A stretch of 64,000 bases of DNA from Rhizobium giardinii bv. giardinii H152 (GCF_000379605.1 NZ_KB902578.1:594291-658290), one strand, 5' to 3'. Positions 1 through 9,835 are shown, counted from the first letter of the stretch. Numbers and translations: made by a program. Notes: generated by a model from the sequence alone, not told the origin.

Positions 1-922
1 CCACGTAAAAATGGTAAAGCCCCGCCGCGGGAAGCCGGGTTGATCGCCACAGGGAAATGCCGCGAATGGGCGAAGCGGCAAGCAGGGCAAGCGATTTGGC
101 AATTGTCTTCATGCGGCCGGCAACTCCTGGCGCCGCGCGATGTTCGAGCAGTGCCGAAATCGCGCCATTCCTCAGGCTTCGCGCCCTGATCCACGACACT
201 TCCGTCCGTCGCGCCGGGATCGTCTCGGCAACCCAGGCTTCGGCCGCCCAGGCGAATGTGAAACCGTTCTCCTTGCTGCGGCGATAGAAGTCGCTATCCC
301 CGCCACCAATGAAATTGAACACCGGATCGAGGAACGGCTGCGGCATGGCGTCGAGGACGGGCCGCGTGATCAGCACGTTTCCGGAGGAGTAGAGGATGGG
401 GACCAGGCCGGTTGTCTCGTAGTGAGGCATGAAGACGGGGTGACGCTTCTGGTCGTTGCGCTTCTGGTCCTCGAAATCGGGCAGTTGCGGTCCACCCACC
501 AGATCCGCTCTGGTCTGTCTATGTACCGATATGAGACGGTCGAGCCAGTCGGGCGCGGCAATCTCGTCGTCGTCGATAACAGCGATGGATTTAAGATTGG
601 GGTAGGTGGTAAGCGCCATCGACCAGCCGGCATTATAGGCGTGGCAGTTGCCACGCTGATGGGCGATCAAGACAACGGCGTTGATCCGGTGGCCGGCAAA
701 AAACGTTCTTGCCGCTTCGGCTCCTTCAAGACCGTCTGCGTCATTTTCCATCACCACGATCGCAAAGGGGCTGCCAGGCTCCTGTGAAATCACGGTTTTC
801 AGGGTCTTGATCAGATGTTCGGGCCGTCGAAATGTCGGCAGGGTGACGACGAGTTCGACGCTCTCTGCCGCATCCACCGTCGTCTGGTAGAACACAGTCA
901 CATCCGGGGCAGGCGGGGTCAT
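1..922 (-). CDS. Glycosyltransferase family 2, C-terminus cut by the window edge
   Basis: An open frame runs from ATG at 922 (MTPPAPDVTVFYQT) to the left edge, about 307 codons without a stop. The fold looks like GT-A: VELVVTLPTFRRPEHLIKTL is the typical first strand, VIDDDEIAAPDWLDRL holds the acidic metal/nucleotide-sugar motif, and GGGDSDFYRR resembles the later acidic motif. It probably moves a sugar from an activated donor during surface polysaccharide assembly, in the cytoplasm or at the inner membrane. It is divergent from the GT4 gene across 923-1082, so the two may share regulation. Donor and acceptor cannot be read from sequence. Confidence 0.85.
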   Translation of the reverse strand, partial: MTPPAPDVTVFYQTTVDAAESVELVVTLPTFRRPEHLIKTLKTVISQEPGSPFAIVVMENDADGLEGAEAARTFFAGHRINAVVLIAHQRGNCHAYNAGWSMALTTYPNLKSIAVIDDDEIAAPDWLDRLISVHRQTRADLVGGPQLPDFEDQKRNDQKRHPVFMPHYETTGLVPILYSSGNVLITRPVLDAMPQPFLDPVFNFIGGGDSDFYRRSKENGFTFAWAAEAWVAETIPARRTEVSWIRARSLRNGAISALLEHRAAPGVAGRMKTIAKSLALLAASPIRGISLWRSTRLPAAGLYHFYV

Positions 923-1082
923 GGTGGGAACCTGTTGAAGGCATCGCTTTGGCAAACACTAAAGCAAATCTTCCTAAACAGATACTAAATTTCCAAATTC
1001 GCTTTTGAATGAATGGTTTAAAGGGGATTTCACGCCGCGTTGCTACAGTCCGCGCAGTTGTTCTCAGGTCTCGCGTGGCAGC

Positions 1083-2360
1083 ATGCATCTCGTTTTGGTT
1101 TCCTCTCTGGTACCGGTGGAGAACCCTTCATCGGGGTTCGACATTGCCAACCGTATTCTTCTGGACGGCCTTTGCGCGCTCGGCCACCGGGTAAGCGTGA
1201 TCGGCTATCTCCAGCCGGGACAGGCTGCGGCTGCGGAGAGCGACACATGTCTCTTGGGCGAGCTCGAGGTCGCCAACGCCAAGGTTGGCGTTGCAACGAA
1301 ACTTCGCTGGTTGGCAACGGCCATTCTCAATCGAACGACCCTGTCATCGGCAAAGATGTTGAAGACCCGCGCCGAGCATATCGAGATGCTGCTGCAAGGC
1401 CTCCAGCCGTTCGACGCGATCATCCTCAATTCCATACAATTGCCGGGCGCTTTCGCCGCCGTGTTCCAGAAGCATCCGACGATCTATGTCGCCCATAACG
1501 TCGAGGCCGATTCTGCGCTCGAGAATGCGGCGTCGGCGTCCGGATTGCTGGAACGGCTTCTGTTCAAACGTGAGGCCAGTCTTCTTGAACGGGTCGAGCG
1601 GCAACTCACGCGGGGCGCTGCCGCGGTCTGGACGTTCGCAGAAGCCGATCGTTTCGGCTTCGGTTACGCGGTCTCGGATCGCGCCGCCGTCCTGCCATTG
1701 GTGACGCGTTGGGAATTGCCGGAAAACGGTGTCGCAAGGCTGCCGGAACATGATCTGGCTTTGATCGGGACCTGGAGCTGGAAGCCGAACCGGATCGGGC
1801 TCGATTGGTTCCTTTCCAAGGTTGTGCCGCTTCTGCCAGCCGATATGTCGATCGGCATCGCCGGGCAGATGCCGGATGCGCCCGCAGTTTCCCATCCCGG
1901 CCTGCGTTTCCTCGGCAGGGTGCCGGATGCCCGCGCCTTCGTCGAGGCCGGCGCCGTCATCCCGCTGATCAGTCGCGGCGGCACGGGCGTCCAGCTGAAA
2001 ACCATCGAGACCTTCGAGCTCGGCATGCCGAGCGTGGCCACGCGCGCCTCCTTGCGCGGCATTGGCGAGATCCCGGCCAATTGTTCTGTCGCCGACGATC
2101 CGGCCGAATTCGCGCGGCTGCTGACCGAGAAGGTGGCGCAGGTGCGGGCCGGCGACCGCCAGCGCATTACGGGCGCGACCTTCCATCGTGCGCAGAAAGC
2201 CAGGTTGCTCGGAACGCTCGAGCGGGGCCTTGCCGGTTTGGCAAAACCCACCTCGTCGCCTGCTCAGCGCTTCGCCGCCGAGACACCATTCGCGATGGAA
2301 AAGAAAGCCCGCACTGCATCCCATGGCTTTGCCGTGCTCGAGGGAGGAAAATCACAATGA
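1083..2360 (+). CDS. Glycosyltransferase family 4 (group 1)
   Basis: A 425-residue GT-B type enzyme. The N-terminal half begins MHLVLVSSLVPVENPSSGFD (acceptor side) and has VAHNVEAD; the C-terminal half has GTWSWKPNRIGLDWFL and GGTGVQLKTIETFELGMPSV, the usual nucleotide-sugar binding region of group 1 transferases. I chose ATG 1083 over 1005 because family homology starts there and the upstream 26 residues look like non-coding sequence. The stop overlaps the next start (ATGA at 2357), so it is translationally coupled to the WecG/TagA gene. Likely one step in building a lipid-linked oligosaccharide; sugar specificity unknown. Confidence 0.85.
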   Translation: MHLVLVSSLVPVENPSSGFDIANRILLDGLCALGHRVSVIGYLQPGQAAAAESDTCLLGELEVANAKVGVATKLRWLATAILNRTTLSSAKMLKTRAEHIEMLLQGLQPFDAIILNSIQLPGAFAAVFQKHPTIYVAHNVEADSALENAASASGLLERLLFKREASLLERVERQLTRGAAAVWTFAEADRFGFGYAVSDRAAVLPLVTRWELPENGVARLPEHDLALIGTWSWKPNRIGLDWFLSKVVPLLPADMSIGIAGQMPDAPAVSHPGLRFLGRVPDARAFVEAGAVIPLISRGGTGVQLKTIETFELGMPSVATRASLRGIGEIPANCSVADDPAEFARLLTEKVAQVRAGDRQRITGATFHRAQKARLLGTLERGLAGLAKPTSSPAQRFAAETPFAMEKKARTASHGFAVLEGGKSQ

Positions 2361-3172
2361 ATGTCTCCCCGAGCCCATCCATCACTGCGTCGCAGCGGAT
2401 GATACTCGACGTGCCGGTCTGCGACTTCGGTTGGGCGGATGCTTTCGCCTTTACCGACGAAATCGCGTCGCTGCCGATCGGGCAGACGGTCATTTCGTTC
2501 CTCAATGCCAACAACGCCAATCTGATGATGCGCGATCCGGAATATCGGGCGGCACTCAAGCGCCATATCGTTCTGCCTGACGGCCACGGCGTCGACATCG
2601 CCTCGTGGCTGTTCCACGGGAAGGTCTTCCCGGCCAATCTGAACGGTACCGATTTCGTGCCGGCGCTGATGACCTATATGACGACGCCAAGGCGTGTTGC
2701 GATGATCGGCGCGCGTGCGGAGATCTTGAAGCGGGCAGCGGCGAATTTCCAAAAGCATTCGCCGTGGCACGAGTTCATTCCGGTCTCCGACGGTTTTTTC
2801 GACGCGGCACAGTCGGACGAGGTGATGGCGAGGGTTCGCGAACTCGAGCCGGACATCCTGCTGATCGCGATGGGTAGCCCGAAGCAGGAGAAATGGATCG
2901 ACCGCCATGTCGGTCCCGGCCATGCGCGGCTGGTGATCAGCGTCGGTGCGCTCTTCGACTTCATGGCGGAAGAGGTGCCGCGTGCATCAGCGACCGTCCG
3001 GCGTTTGCGGCTGGAATGGCTGCACCGGCTGATTCACGAGCCGAAGCGCCTGTGGCGCCGCTATCTCCTGGGAAATCCGCTGTTCATGTATTACATTGTC
3101 CGCCACAAGCTGGCAGGGCGCGCGAAGGCATCGCCGGTCAGCGGGCAGCCCGCCGAATCTCGATCGTTCTGA
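2357..3172 (+). CDS. WecG/TagA/CpsF family glycosyltransferase (GT26)
   Basis: 271 residues, typical length for this family of membrane-associated transferases that add a sugar (ManNAc-type in the characterised members) to a polyprenyl-linked acceptor. Visible family motifs: SFLNANNANLMM, LPDGHGVDIA, NGTDFVPALM with the conserved Asp, IAMGSPKQEKWI and SVGALFDFMA. The start ATG follows a GGAGG at 2343 and overlaps the GT4 stop. Its place directly after a GT4 and before another putative transferase supports a role in repeat-unit assembly of an extracellular or cell-surface polysaccharide. The exact linkage cannot be told. Confidence 0.9.
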   Translation: MNVSPSPSITASQRMILDVPVCDFGWADAFAFTDEIASLPIGQTVISFLNANNANLMMRDPEYRAALKRHIVLPDGHGVDIASWLFHGKVFPANLNGTDFVPALMTYMTTPRRVAMIGARAEILKRAAANFQKHSPWHEFIPVSDGFFDAAQSDEVMARVRELEPDILLIAMGSPKQEKWIDRHVGPGHARLVISVGALFDFMAEEVPRASATVRRLRLEWLHRLIHEPKRLWRRYLLGNPLFMYYIVRHKLAGRAKASPVSGQPAESRSF

Positions 3173-3180
3173 CGGATACC

Positions 3181-4062
3181 ATGATGCGCACCGCTGTCGT
3201 GACGGCCTCCTACGCCAATGATTTCGAGCGATGCCGCCTGCTGTGCGAAAGCATGGATATGCGGCTGAAGGGCGATTGGGTTCATTACCTGCTGGTTGCC
3301 CCGTTTGACGTTGCCCTGTTTCGCCAGTTGGAAGGCTCACGCCGTCAGGTCATCAGCGAGAGTGATCTTTTGCGTTGGTGGCTGCGTGCCGTGCCGGATC
3401 CGATGTCGGCAGGCCGCCGCAAACTCTGGATCAGTCCCTACAGCCTTCCCTTGCGTGGCTGGCATGTGCAGCAATTGCGCCGGATGGCGCTCTGCCGCCA
3501 CATCAGGGAAGAGACGATGTTCGCGGTCGATTCCGATGTGGTTTTCCTGCGGGACTTCGATCCTGCCGACCTCTGGCAGGGTGATCGGCTGACGCTTTAC
3601 CGCAAGGATGGGGCGATCGGCGAGCGGATGCGCTCCAACCATCTCGAATGGCTTACCCATTCCGACAGGCTGCTCGGCATCGGCCCGTTCAGCCTGCCCG
3701 CCCACGATTATATCAACACCCTGATCGCCTGGCGCACCGATAGCTGCCGCGCGCTGCTCGATCACGTCGAGGCGCTGCATGGGCGCGACTGGATCCGTGC
3801 GGTGATCCGCTCACGGCAGTTTTCGGAATGCATGATCTACGGTCGCTTTGTCGATGAAGTGTTGAAGGGCGAGGGCCACGCGGCATCTCCCGACGGGCTC
3901 TGCCACGTCCTCTGGTTCGACGACAGCTATGCGCGTGATATCAGTGGCCTGAGGCATTTCCTGTCGGAAATGTCGCCGCATCACATCGGTATCGGCGTGC
4001 AATCCTTTGTCGGACACGATCTCGCCGACATCCGCAACGTCATTTTCGAACGCGCTGCTTGA
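3181..4062 (+). CDS. DUF6492-like putative glycosyltransferase
   Basis: 293 residues from ATG 3181, 8 bp after the WecG/TagA stop, so probably the third gene of the same transcript. No textbook family motif is obvious, but MFAVDSDVVFLRDFD carries a DxD-type acidic pair after a hydrophobic strand, the signature position of GT-A transferases, and AVVTASYANDFERCRLLCES looks like a first Rossmann-like unit. I match it from memory to the rhizobial DUF6492 group; that is an inference. It ends 6 bp from the convergent flippase gene. A role in decorating the polysaccharide of this cluster is plausible but unproven. Confidence 0.7.
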   Translation: MMRTAVVTASYANDFERCRLLCESMDMRLKGDWVHYLLVAPFDVALFRQLEGSRRQVISESDLLRWWLRAVPDPMSAGRRKLWISPYSLPLRGWHVQQLRRMALCRHIREETMFAVDSDVVFLRDFDPADLWQGDRLTLYRKDGAIGERMRSNHLEWLTHSDRLLGIGPFSLPAHDYINTLIAWRTDSCRALLDHVEALHGRDWIRAVIRSRQFSECMIYGRFVDEVLKGEGHAASPDGLCHVLWFDDSYARDISGLRHFLSEMSPHHIGIGVQSFVGHDLADIRNVIFERAA

Positions 4063-4068
4063 TCGTCC

Positions 4069-5334
4069 TCAGATCGCCCGGCTGGCTTCGTGGCGCAGGG
4101 CGCTATAGGTGAGCGCGAACGATGCGCCATAGAGCGCCAGATACACGCCGTTGAGCAGGGGCGCCCAATAGGAAACATCGGTGCTGGCCGTGAAGACCGC
4201 TGCGAGCAGGGCGACTTTCACGACACCCGCAACAATCAGGTTGAACATCCGGCGCACGGTGCGGCCCGTCGCATAGAGCAGTTCCGAGTGATATTCGACC
4301 AGATTGCGGAACGAGGGTACCAGAAGCACAGCCATCAGGTAGGGGGCCGCCTCGGCGACGTTGTTTCCAAGTCCGCGCGGAAAAATCCAGAGATAGATGG
4401 CCATGGCAGTTATTGCCAAGAAGGATACTGCTGCGACCAGAGCTTCGATCGTCAGTCGCGTCCGCCAGGATGAGATCGTGCCGGGCGTACGCATGATCTT
4501 CTGCACCAGCAGCATGTTGAACGAACGCACCGGAAGCGCCGTCAGGTCTGCCAGCCGCATGATGATCGCATAGATGCCCGAAACCTGAGGGCCGCCGATG
4601 GCAAGCACGGCGATCTTGTCGAATTCCGATTGGATGTAGAACAGCACTTCGGAACCTGCGACCGAGACGGAATCCACCCAGCGGCGAATGTAGAGTTCCG
4701 GCCGCCAGCGCAGCCGCACCTTGGGAAAAAACCAGATGATGGCGATCAACAGCGCGATCCCGTTGGCTGCGAGGTAAAACAGCGACCAATCTGCGAGTGA
4801 CGTCCAATGCGACAGCGAAAAGGCAAGCGCTGCCGCCGTGCGCATGCCCGTGCCGATCACCACCATCAGCGCGGCGCGACCGAAGCGTCCGAGGCCGTTG
4901 AGCACGATGACGACGACTTCCAGTCCGCGCCAGCAGATGATTTCGGCAGCCATGAAAGTGAGGAAGACGCCAAGCGCCATGTCGCGTTCGAAGACGGCGT
5001 AGTAAACGGCAAGGGATAAAATGACGATGAACGGCAAAGAGAGAAGGGCGCCGGCTGCAAACCCGGCACTATAGGTGCCGAGCAGCAAGGGCTTGACGGT
5101 GGCAACGCGGTAGAGCGGCGACATGAAGCCGAAGGCGAGCACCCGCGAGATCATGATGCCGGCGGCGGACGCCGTCGCGAACAGGCCGAACTCCGCGACG
5201 GAAAGCCCGTTGGCGATGCAGATGAAATAGACAAGGGACAGCACGAGCCTGCCTGCCGACCCGCCCGTCATGGAAAGATAGGCGTGGATCACGCCGCTGT
5301 GGCGCGCATAGAGGGTCTTGGCAAAATCGATCAC
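4069..5334 (-). CDS. Wzx-like oligosaccharide flippase (MOP superfamily)
   Basis: 421 residues, almost wholly hydrophobic with about 12 membrane segments, the size and layout of Wzx/PST exporters that flip polyprenyl-linked repeat units across the inner membrane. The start of the family fold is seen in GGSAGRLVLSLVYFICIAN followed by LSVAEFGLFATASAAG, and AGSEVLFYIQSEFDKIAV is like the mid-protein segment of these proteins. It lies opposite to the transferases and head-to-head with the GumC-like gene over 5335-5519, so a shared control region is likely. Substrate is inferred only from neighbours. Confidence 0.8.
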   Translation of the reverse strand: MIDFAKTLYARHSGVIHAYLSMTGGSAGRLVLSLVYFICIANGLSVAEFGLFATASAAGIMISRVLAFGFMSPLYRVATVKPLLLGTYSAGFAAGALLSLPFIVILSLAVYYAVFERDMALGVFLTFMAAEIICWRGLEVVVIVLNGLGRFGRAALMVVIGTGMRTAAALAFSLSHWTSLADWSLFYLAANGIALLIAIIWFFPKVRLRWRPELYIRRWVDSVSVAGSEVLFYIQSEFDKIAVLAIGGPQVSGIYAIIMRLADLTALPVRSFNMLLVQKIMRTPGTISSWRTRLTIEALVAAVSFLAITAMAIYLWIFPRGLGNNVAEAAPYLMAVLLVPSFRNLVEYHSELLYATGRTVRRMFNLIVAGVVKVALLAAVFTASTDVSYWAPLLNGVYLALYGASFALTYSALRHEASRAI

Positions 5335-5519
5335 GTGCTGGGTCCAGATGTGCTGTCCCGTTTTCTAGTCGCTAAAGCTTAATGAGCAGTTTGAAGCGCA
5401 GGAATTTGCAGCAATTGCCGGGCGTTGGCGGCCGGGTGTTAACGGTTTGTTTCCCATAAAAATCTAAGCTTCGTTCACAATTCGTCCTTTGCCCCGATCG
5501 CGGGCGCTTGCAGGCCTCG

Positions 5520-7634
5520 ATGTTTGATCCGGATGACAACAAACGGACTGTGGTTCGGCGCTCCCTTCTTGACGTTTCGTCAAGCGGGGCGGAAACGTCG
5601 CGCCGTCCGTCACCATCCTCTGCCGCGGAGCGGCGCGCACCAGTGCATGGCGCCGCCGCGCTGCTGAGCCGGCTGGGCAGCCCGGCGGTCGAGCCGCACG
5701 CGGGACAGGTCCGCAAGGACGACCGGCGTCTCGCGCGCCAGGAGACCGTACACGAGCCGAACAAAACCGGCGGTTTTCTTGCCGGCTGGTTCAAGCGTGG
5801 CATCGACAAGGTGGAGCCGGCACGAGCAACCGAGACGCAGAATGCTGTTGCCGGTTATTCTTCGCTGGCGGTGCCTTCCTCCTTCGAAGTGCCCCCGGGG
5901 GAACAGGATCGGCCGTTGATCGACCTTGCCACGATCCTCAGATCAGTCTGGCAGCTTCGCAAGGTTGTCGTGGCATTGACCGTTGCCGGTGCGGTGGGCG
6001 GCGTGCTGCTCGCCATGTCGACCCCCAGCCTCTATGTTTCCGAGAGCAAGCTCTATATCGATCCGCGCGAGGTGCGGCTGACGGATTCGGACCTGTCCAA
6101 GGAAAGCCTGGCGACCGAGGCCATTCTGGCGCTGGTCGACAGTCAGCTCGAAGTGCTGCGATCGCGCACGGTTCTCGAGAAAGTCGCGATTGATCTGGGT
6201 CTCGACCGTGACGCGGAATTCGGCGGAAGTTCCACGAGCAAGGGCGGCCTGGCGGCCGGGATCGGCGTCATCCGCGAGATCGTTTCTCCCGCCAGGGGAA
6301 AGCCGGCGCCGGCATCGGGCGTCAATCCGCGCACGCTCGAAACCTTGAGCGAAGCCGTCAGCGTATCGCGCGATCCGAAGACCTTCATCGTCACCGTCGA
6401 GGTGCAGACCCGCGATCCGGCAAAATCGGCGCTGATCGCCAACCGTCTTGTTTCGACATTCCTCGCAGAGGAGCAGGCGGCTCAGTCCGGCTTCTTCCAG
6501 AAAACCACGGCGTCGCTCGACAGTCGGTTGGCTGATCTGCGCAAGGAGTTGGATACCGCTGAAAACGCGGTCGAAAAATACAAGGCCGACCACGACATCG
6601 TCGATGCTGACGGCAAACTGATTTCCGACAAGCAGCTTCTTTCCCTCAACGATCAGGTTGCCGCCGTGCGCAACCGCATCGCCGAGGCGAGAGCCAAGGC
6701 GGACGTGGCCACGAAGACCCGGTTGAATGACGTCCTCAGCGGCGCGTTTCCTGAGGAATTGAGCTCGGTTAGCCTGCAGGAGTTGCGCAAGCAGTATTCG
6801 ACGGCGCGCGCGCAATTGGGTGCGCTCGACGCGAGCCTTGGGCCGCGCCATCCCCAGAGACTTGCCGCCGTCCAGTCGCTCGAGATTGCGCGTTCCGAAA
6901 TCGGCAACGAGCTTCGCCGCATCGAGGCAACGGCGCAAACCGAGTTGCAGCGCGCTGTCCGCACCGAGAAAGATCTCGTCCAGCAATTGGCGGTTCGCAA
7001 GGCGCAGCAGGTCAATTCGTCCGCCGACTTCATCGAATTGCGCGAACTGCAGCGCAAGGCGAATGCGACCCGAACCATCTACGAATCCTTCCTGAAGCGG
7101 GCCAGCGAAACCGGCGAGGAGGAAAAGCTCACCTCGAAGAATATCCGCGTCATCTCCTCCGCGGAACCGCCGCTGCAGGCCAGAGGTCCCTCACGCAAGC
7201 TGATCGCGATCGGCGGTCTGATTGCAGGGTTCGCGGCGGGCGTCGGGCTGGGCATCGCGCTCGGCGCCTACAGAAGCCTGAGAGACGTGTTCCAACGGTC
7301 GAACCAACCGGTGAGCGCAGTTCCGCAGCGCGACCTGCCAGGGCAGGATCATTTTCATCCGGCCGATCGGGCGGGCTCGGAATACTTCGCCGACCCATTG
7401 GCCGTCCTGGCGGAGCATCGGACCCGGGTGCCGTCGGTGCATCATGCGGCTGCCTCGGCGGCTGCCCTCTCGGTTCTTCCCGCGCGCCGGGACGCAGCTC
7501 CATCTCTCCTCAGCGACCACCCGCGGAAGCAGGATAAGGATAGCGGCAACATGGCGCAGGTTCAGGCCGATTTGCGCGCGCTGCGCGCCCGCGTCGAGCG
7601 CTATGCGAGATCGCGCCCCAGCGAACGGCGTTAG
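5520..7634 (+). CDS. GumC/Wzz-family polysaccharide co-polymerase without kinase domain
   Basis: 704 residues from ATG 5520; TTG 5508 in the same frame would add four. About 125 polar N-terminal residues precede a Wzz domain with one membrane helix near 147-166 (VVVALTVAGAVGGVLLAMS). A long periplasmic, coiled-coil-rich region (about 290-540) follows, then a second helix near 560-585 (LIAIGGLIAGFAAGVGLGIA) and a proline-rich cytoplasmic tail of some 115 residues. The Wzz segment SKLYIDPREVRL is typical of GumC-like proteins of rhizobia. No Walker A or tyrosine-rich BY-kinase domain is present, unlike ExoP. It should set chain length or drive export. No polymerase or Wza lies nearby. Confidence 0.85.
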   Translation: MFDPDDNKRTVVRRSLLDVSSSGAETSRRPSPSSAAERRAPVHGAAALLSRLGSPAVEPHAGQVRKDDRRLARQETVHEPNKTGGFLAGWFKRGIDKVEPARATETQNAVAGYSSLAVPSSFEVPPGEQDRPLIDLATILRSVWQLRKVVVALTVAGAVGGVLLAMSTPSLYVSESKLYIDPREVRLTDSDLSKESLATEAILALVDSQLEVLRSRTVLEKVAIDLGLDRDAEFGGSSTSKGGLAAGIGVIREIVSPARGKPAPASGVNPRTLETLSEAVSVSRDPKTFIVTVEVQTRDPAKSALIANRLVSTFLAEEQAAQSGFFQKTTASLDSRLADLRKELDTAENAVEKYKADHDIVDADGKLISDKQLLSLNDQVAAVRNRIAEARAKADVATKTRLNDVLSGAFPEELSSVSLQELRKQYSTARAQLGALDASLGPRHPQRLAAVQSLEIARSEIGNELRRIEATAQTELQRAVRTEKDLVQQLAVRKAQQVNSSADFIELRELQRKANATRTIYESFLKRASETGEEEKLTSKNIRVISSAEPPLQARGPSRKLIAIGGLIAGFAAGVGLGIALGAYRSLRDVFQRSNQPVSAVPQRDLPGQDHFHPADRAGSEYFADPLAVLAEHRTRVPSVHHAAASAAALSVLPARRDAAPSLLSDHPRKQDKDSGNMAQVQADLRALRARVERYARSRPSERR

Positions 7635-7858
7635 TCGATTTTTCTGATTTGTGAAAACGGATCGGTGCACGGCGAGCGCCCGTCAGCTTCATTCTGCAAC
7701 AATGATAGAAAATCGCGGACCGGTCGTGTTTCCGCAGCGCGACCGCCCGATCGGACTTGAATTTATTCGATCTGGACAGCATAGGACGCATTGAGGCCAC
7801 TCATATTTGTTTCTGAAACTAGAGTGAAACGGAACAAGCGAAAATCTGGGAGAATACC

Positions 7859-8758
7859 GTGACGACCGTGATTGATGGCAAGCAAGTTGCAGCTTCGGTG
7901 ATCGACGCCGTGAAAGCCGCGTCGCAGACGCTGCAGGACGAGACGGGCATCAAGACCGGTCTGGCCGTCGTCATCGTCGGCAACGACCCCGCAAGCCATG
8001 CCTATGTTTCCGCCAAGAGCAGGATGGCGAAGGAATGCGGTTTCACCTCGGTCCAGCACACGCTGCCCGAGGAAACGACGCAGGAGGAACTCGCGGCTCT
8101 GGTTCAGACCTTGAACGAGGATGAAAGCCTGCACGGCATCCTCGTGCAGCTTCCCCTGCCAAAGCATCTTAAGTCCGAGCCGATCATCCAGTCCATCCTG
8201 CCGGAAAAGGATGTTGACGGCCTGCATGTCGTCAATGCCGGAAAGGTCGCGACCGGCGATCTCGACGGCGGTCTTGTCTCCTGCACGCCGGCCGGTGCCA
8301 TGGTTTTTGTCAGACGCACCCATGGAGAAGATCTCTCCGGTCTCAACGCCGTCGTCATTGGCCGCTCCAACCTGTTCGGCAAGCCGATGGCGCAGTTGCT
8401 GCTCGCGGCCAACGCGACCGTGACCATCGCCCATTCGCGCACCAAGGACCTGCCCGCCGTCTGCCGCGGCGCCGATATCCTCGTTGCTGCCGTCGGCCGT
8501 CCGCAAATGGTCAAGGCCGACTGGGTGAAGCCCGGCGCGACTGTCATCGATGTCGGCATCAACCGCATTGCCGCGCCCGAAAGGGGCGAGGGCAAGTTCC
8601 GCCTCGTCGGTGATGTCGCCTTCGCGGAATGCGCAGAAGTTGCCGAGGTCATCACGCCGGTTCCGGGCGGCGTTGGCCCGATGACCATCGCCATGCTGAT
8701 GGCCAATACGGTCATTGCCGCCTACCGCAAGGCCGGCAAGAAGGCGCCGAAATTCTGA
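7859..8758 (+). CDS. folD: Bifunctional methylenetetrahydrofolate dehydrogenase/cyclohydrolase
   Basis: 299 residues, normal FolD length. It converts 5,10-methylene-THF to 10-formyl-THF in the cytosol, feeding purine, fMet and one-carbon pools. Visible motifs: [15 protein letters not shown] with the catalytic Lys, [24 protein letters not shown], the NADP-binding [16 protein letters not shown], and [19 protein letters not shown] at 7859 is the start: GGAG sits 7 nt before it and the conserved N-terminus begins at once. It has no clear link to the polysaccharide genes upstream; the 224 bp before it lacks an ORF. It converges on aglR with only 17 bp between stops. Confidence 0.97.
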   Translation: MTTVIDGKQVAASVIDAVKAASQTLQDETGIKTGLAVVIVGNDPASHAYVSAKSRMAKECGFTSVQHTLPEETTQEELAALVQTLNEDESLHGILVQLPLPKHLKSEPIIQSILPEKDVDGLHVVNAGKVATGDLDGGLVSCTPAGAMVFVRRTHGEDLSGLNAVVIGRSNLFGKPMAQLLLAANATVTIAHSRTKDLPAVCRGADILVAAVGRPQMVKADWVKPGATVIDVGINRIAAPERGEGKFRLVGDVAFAECAEVAEVITPVPGGVGPMTIAMLMANTVIAAYRKAGKKAPKF

Positions 8759-8775
8759 CGCATCTGTCGCCGGCC

Positions 8776-9807
8776 CTATGACTTTGGGGCAGGACCGGTC
8801 GACGCCCTGACGATCAGTTCAGCCCGCCAGAGCTCTTGATCCGGATAGTCTCCGGTCTTCATGATGCGGGAAATCAATCGGGCGGCGATACGCGAGCCGG
8901 CTGCCCTGAGCGACGAGCGCGTGGTCGTCAGCGGGACGCTGAAATTTTCCGGCTTCAGCATCGGCAACACGTCGTCATGGGCGATCAGCGAGATATCCGT
9001 GCCGAGTTGCAAGCCGACCTTGTTGATTGCTCGGACCGCGCCGAGCGCGATCACCGTACTGGAACACAGAACGGCGGTCGGCGGCTCGTCGCGCTCGAGA
9101 AACTGCTGCATCGCGCGGTGGCCATATTCATCCGTCATCAGCGAATGCTGCGACAGGCTCTCGTCGAAAGGCAGGCCGTTTTCCTCCAGCGCGCGCTGCA
9201 TGCCCTTTTTGCGGCGGATCGAAAAAGTCAGATTGGCCGGGCCGTTGATCAGGGCGATCCGCCGGTGTCCGAGCTGAATGAGAAGCCGCGCCGCGTCATA
9301 GAAGGCCGCGGTGTTGTCGATGTCGAGGAAGGGATAGTCGGCCGGTTGTTCGATTGCCCGGCCGTGGACGACGAAGGGGATCGACAGCGATTTCAGCATG
9401 GCGATGCGCGGATCGTTGGCGCGCACATAGGCGAGGAACAGCGCATCGACATTGCCGCTGGCGGCCAGCCGCTTGAACGTTGCTTCTTCGTCCTCGGGCG
9501 CGCTCGGATTGATGACGAAATGAAAATCGTGCCTGACGGACTCCTCGCCGAGTCCGGCCAGGAATTCGCCGAAATGGACGTCCGAATCGATCCCCTGGGC
9601 GATCGGCATGACGAGACCGATGGAGCCTGCCCGGCCGGTTGCCAGTCTCTGGGCGGCGCGGTTCGGCCGGTACCCTGTTTCGCGCACGGCGCTTAAGACG
9701 CGCTGGCGTGTTTCGGCGTTGACTTCCGGATATCCGTTGAGCGCCCGGCTGACCGTCGTTTGCGACAGGCCCAACATTTCTGCGAGCTGTTTCAAATTCA
9801 CATTCAT
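8776..9807 (-). CDS. aglR: LacI-family regulator of the alpha-glucoside operon (AglR)
   Basis: 343 residues from ATG 9807. The N-terminal helix-turn-helix is clear (LKQLAEMLGLSQTTVSRALN, then RPNRAAQRLATGR hinge region), followed by a periplasmic-binding-protein-like sugar domain with SIGLVMPIAQGIDSDVHFGE. The frame is open upstream to 9861, but that longer start would put a LacI operator palindrome (9824-9835) inside the coding region, and LacI proteins normally begin at the helix-turn-helix, so I prefer 9807. Divergent from aglE, with operator-like palindromes near both starts; expected to repress aglEFGAK and itself until an alpha-glucoside binds. Confidence 0.93.
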   Translation of the reverse strand: MNVNLKQLAEMLGLSQTTVSRALNGYPEVNAETRQRVLSAVRETGYRPNRAAQRLATGRAGSIGLVMPIAQGIDSDVHFGEFLAGLGEESVRHDFHFVINPSAPEDEEATFKRLAASGNVDALFLAYVRANDPRIAMLKSLSIPFVVHGRAIEQPADYPFLDIDNTAAFYDAARLLIQLGHRRIALINGPANLTFSIRRKKGMQRALEENGLPFDESLSQHSLMTDEYGHRAMQQFLERDEPPTAVLCSSTVIALGAVRAINKVGLQLGTDISLIAHDDVLPMLKPENFSVPLTTTRSSLRAAGSRIAARLISRIMKTGDYPDQELWRAELIVRASTGPAPKS

Positions 9808-9823
9808 GGTCCGCGCGTCCTCC

Positions 9824-9835
9824 CAAAGCGCTTTG
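9824..9835. promoter_or_regulatory. LacI-type operator near aglR
   Basis: A perfect 12-bp palindrome CAAAGCGCTTTG, 16 bp upstream of the preferred aglR start. The central CG with AA/TT flanks is typical of LacI-family operators. The identical sequence occurs at 10027-10038 on the aglE side, 203 bp away, which suggests cooperative or looped repression by AglR. Confidence 0.8.

Noticed and set aside
8734..8790. Terminator between folD and aglR
   Set aside because: The two convergent stops are 17 bp apart and I see no stem with a T-run on either strand.
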